Shown: piece after piece, positions 37,265 through 37,656 of the stretch
Layout: every line of letters begins with the position of its first letter
How positions within the stretch are numbered: the first letter of the stretch is position 1
Source of the DNA: Nitrospirae bacterium GWC2_57_13
Lineage (GTDB): Bacteria > Nitrospirota > UBA9217
Direction of reading: 5' to 3'
Length of the DNA: 37,656 nt
NCBI GenBank assembly: GCA_001805055.1
Contig: MHDZ01000017.1
Location: 13,357-51,012, forward strand
Position numbers and translations under genes: made by a program
The notes under the pieces: model-generated
What the model saw: only the letters and a program-made list of their open reading frames with translations
Told to the model about the DNA's origin: nothing
Databases searched by the model: none

Positions 37265-37656
37265 TCAGAAAATCGACGCCACCGAGTTGGCGGCGATCGT
37301 CAGCAACCGGCCGGGCAGCACGCCCAAGTAGAACACACCAACCACCGCCACAAGCAAGCCCACGCCCACCATCACCGGCACAGCCGGCCGGCGGCCCTCG
37401 GCGGGCTCGTCAACCATGTACATCATGACGACGATGCGCAGGTAGAAGAACACGGACACGACGCTCGTCAAGACGCCCAATACGGCGAGCGCGACCATGT
37501 GTTCCTGCATGGCGGCGTTGAAGATGTACCACTTCGCCACGAAGCCGACGGTCGGCGGAAATCCGCCGAGCGACAGCAGAAAGACCGTCAGCAGGCCCGC
37601 GAGCCACGGACGATCCTGCCCCAGCCCCGCGAAGTCGCGCATATCGTCATGCGGCC
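37265..37656 (-). CDS. nuoN: NADH-quinone oxidoreductase subunit N, C-terminal part (runs off the window)
   Basis: 'DFAGLGQDRPWLAGLLTVFLLSLGGFPPTVGFVAKWYIFNAAMQ...YLRIVVMMYM' is characteristic of NuoN; the frame stays open to the window edge. Confidence 0.85.
   Translation of the reverse strand, partial: PHDDMRDFAGLGQDRPWLAGLLTVFLLSLGGFPPTVGFVAKWYIFNAAMQEHMVALAVLGVLTSVVSVFFYLRIVVMMYMVDEPAEGRRPAVPVMVGVGLLVAVVGVFYLGVLPGRLLTIAANSVASIF

Noticed and set aside
1-37656. tRNA, rRNA, tmRNA, integrase/transposase or defence-system genes
   Set aside because: None could be recognised by eye in either the sequence or the supplied translations; a tRNAscan/Infernal search would be needed to exclude small RNAs.

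Overview
The 37.7-kb window is dominated by a dissimilatory sulfite reductase (dsr) locus on the + strand (about 3.1-15.5 kb): dsrA, dsrB, dsrD, dsrN, a small zinc-ribbon ORF, dsrC, DsrH/DsrE/DsrF-like genes, an RsbRD-N-domain gene, dsrMKJOP and a 2x[4Fe-4S] ferredoxin. It is preceded by the 3' end of a CARDB-repeat protein and an OsmC-family gene. It is followed by housekeeping and accessory genes: pcnB, rsmE, rpiB, glyA, dCMP deaminase, nrdR, priA, smpB, a dienelactone hydrolase-like lipoprotein, cstA, an RND/MMPL exporter, a PHB-depolymerase-family lipoprotein, alkD, folA, a NapH-like ferredoxin, a PQQ-type sugar dehydrogenase and a cold-shock gene. The last ~0.85 kb (partial nuoN plus a hypothetical, both on the minus strand) looks compositionally foreign and may be a junction artefact. 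The points most worth checking are: (1) a dsr locus that carries both dsrD and a rearranged dsrHEF module, with a Cys-less DsrH and a Cys-bearing DsrF; (2) a small Cys-rich ORF at 24259-24414 with a strong RBS and one in-frame TGA at a CPxC zinc-ribbon Cys position, which is either a candidate selenocysteine codon or a nonsense mutation; (3) a PHB-depolymerase homologue whose nucleophile Ser position reads Ala; (4) intrinsic terminators that divide the dsr locus into segments; (5) several families of palindromic or iterated intergenic elements. All assignments come from reading translations and motifs by eye; no database search was run.
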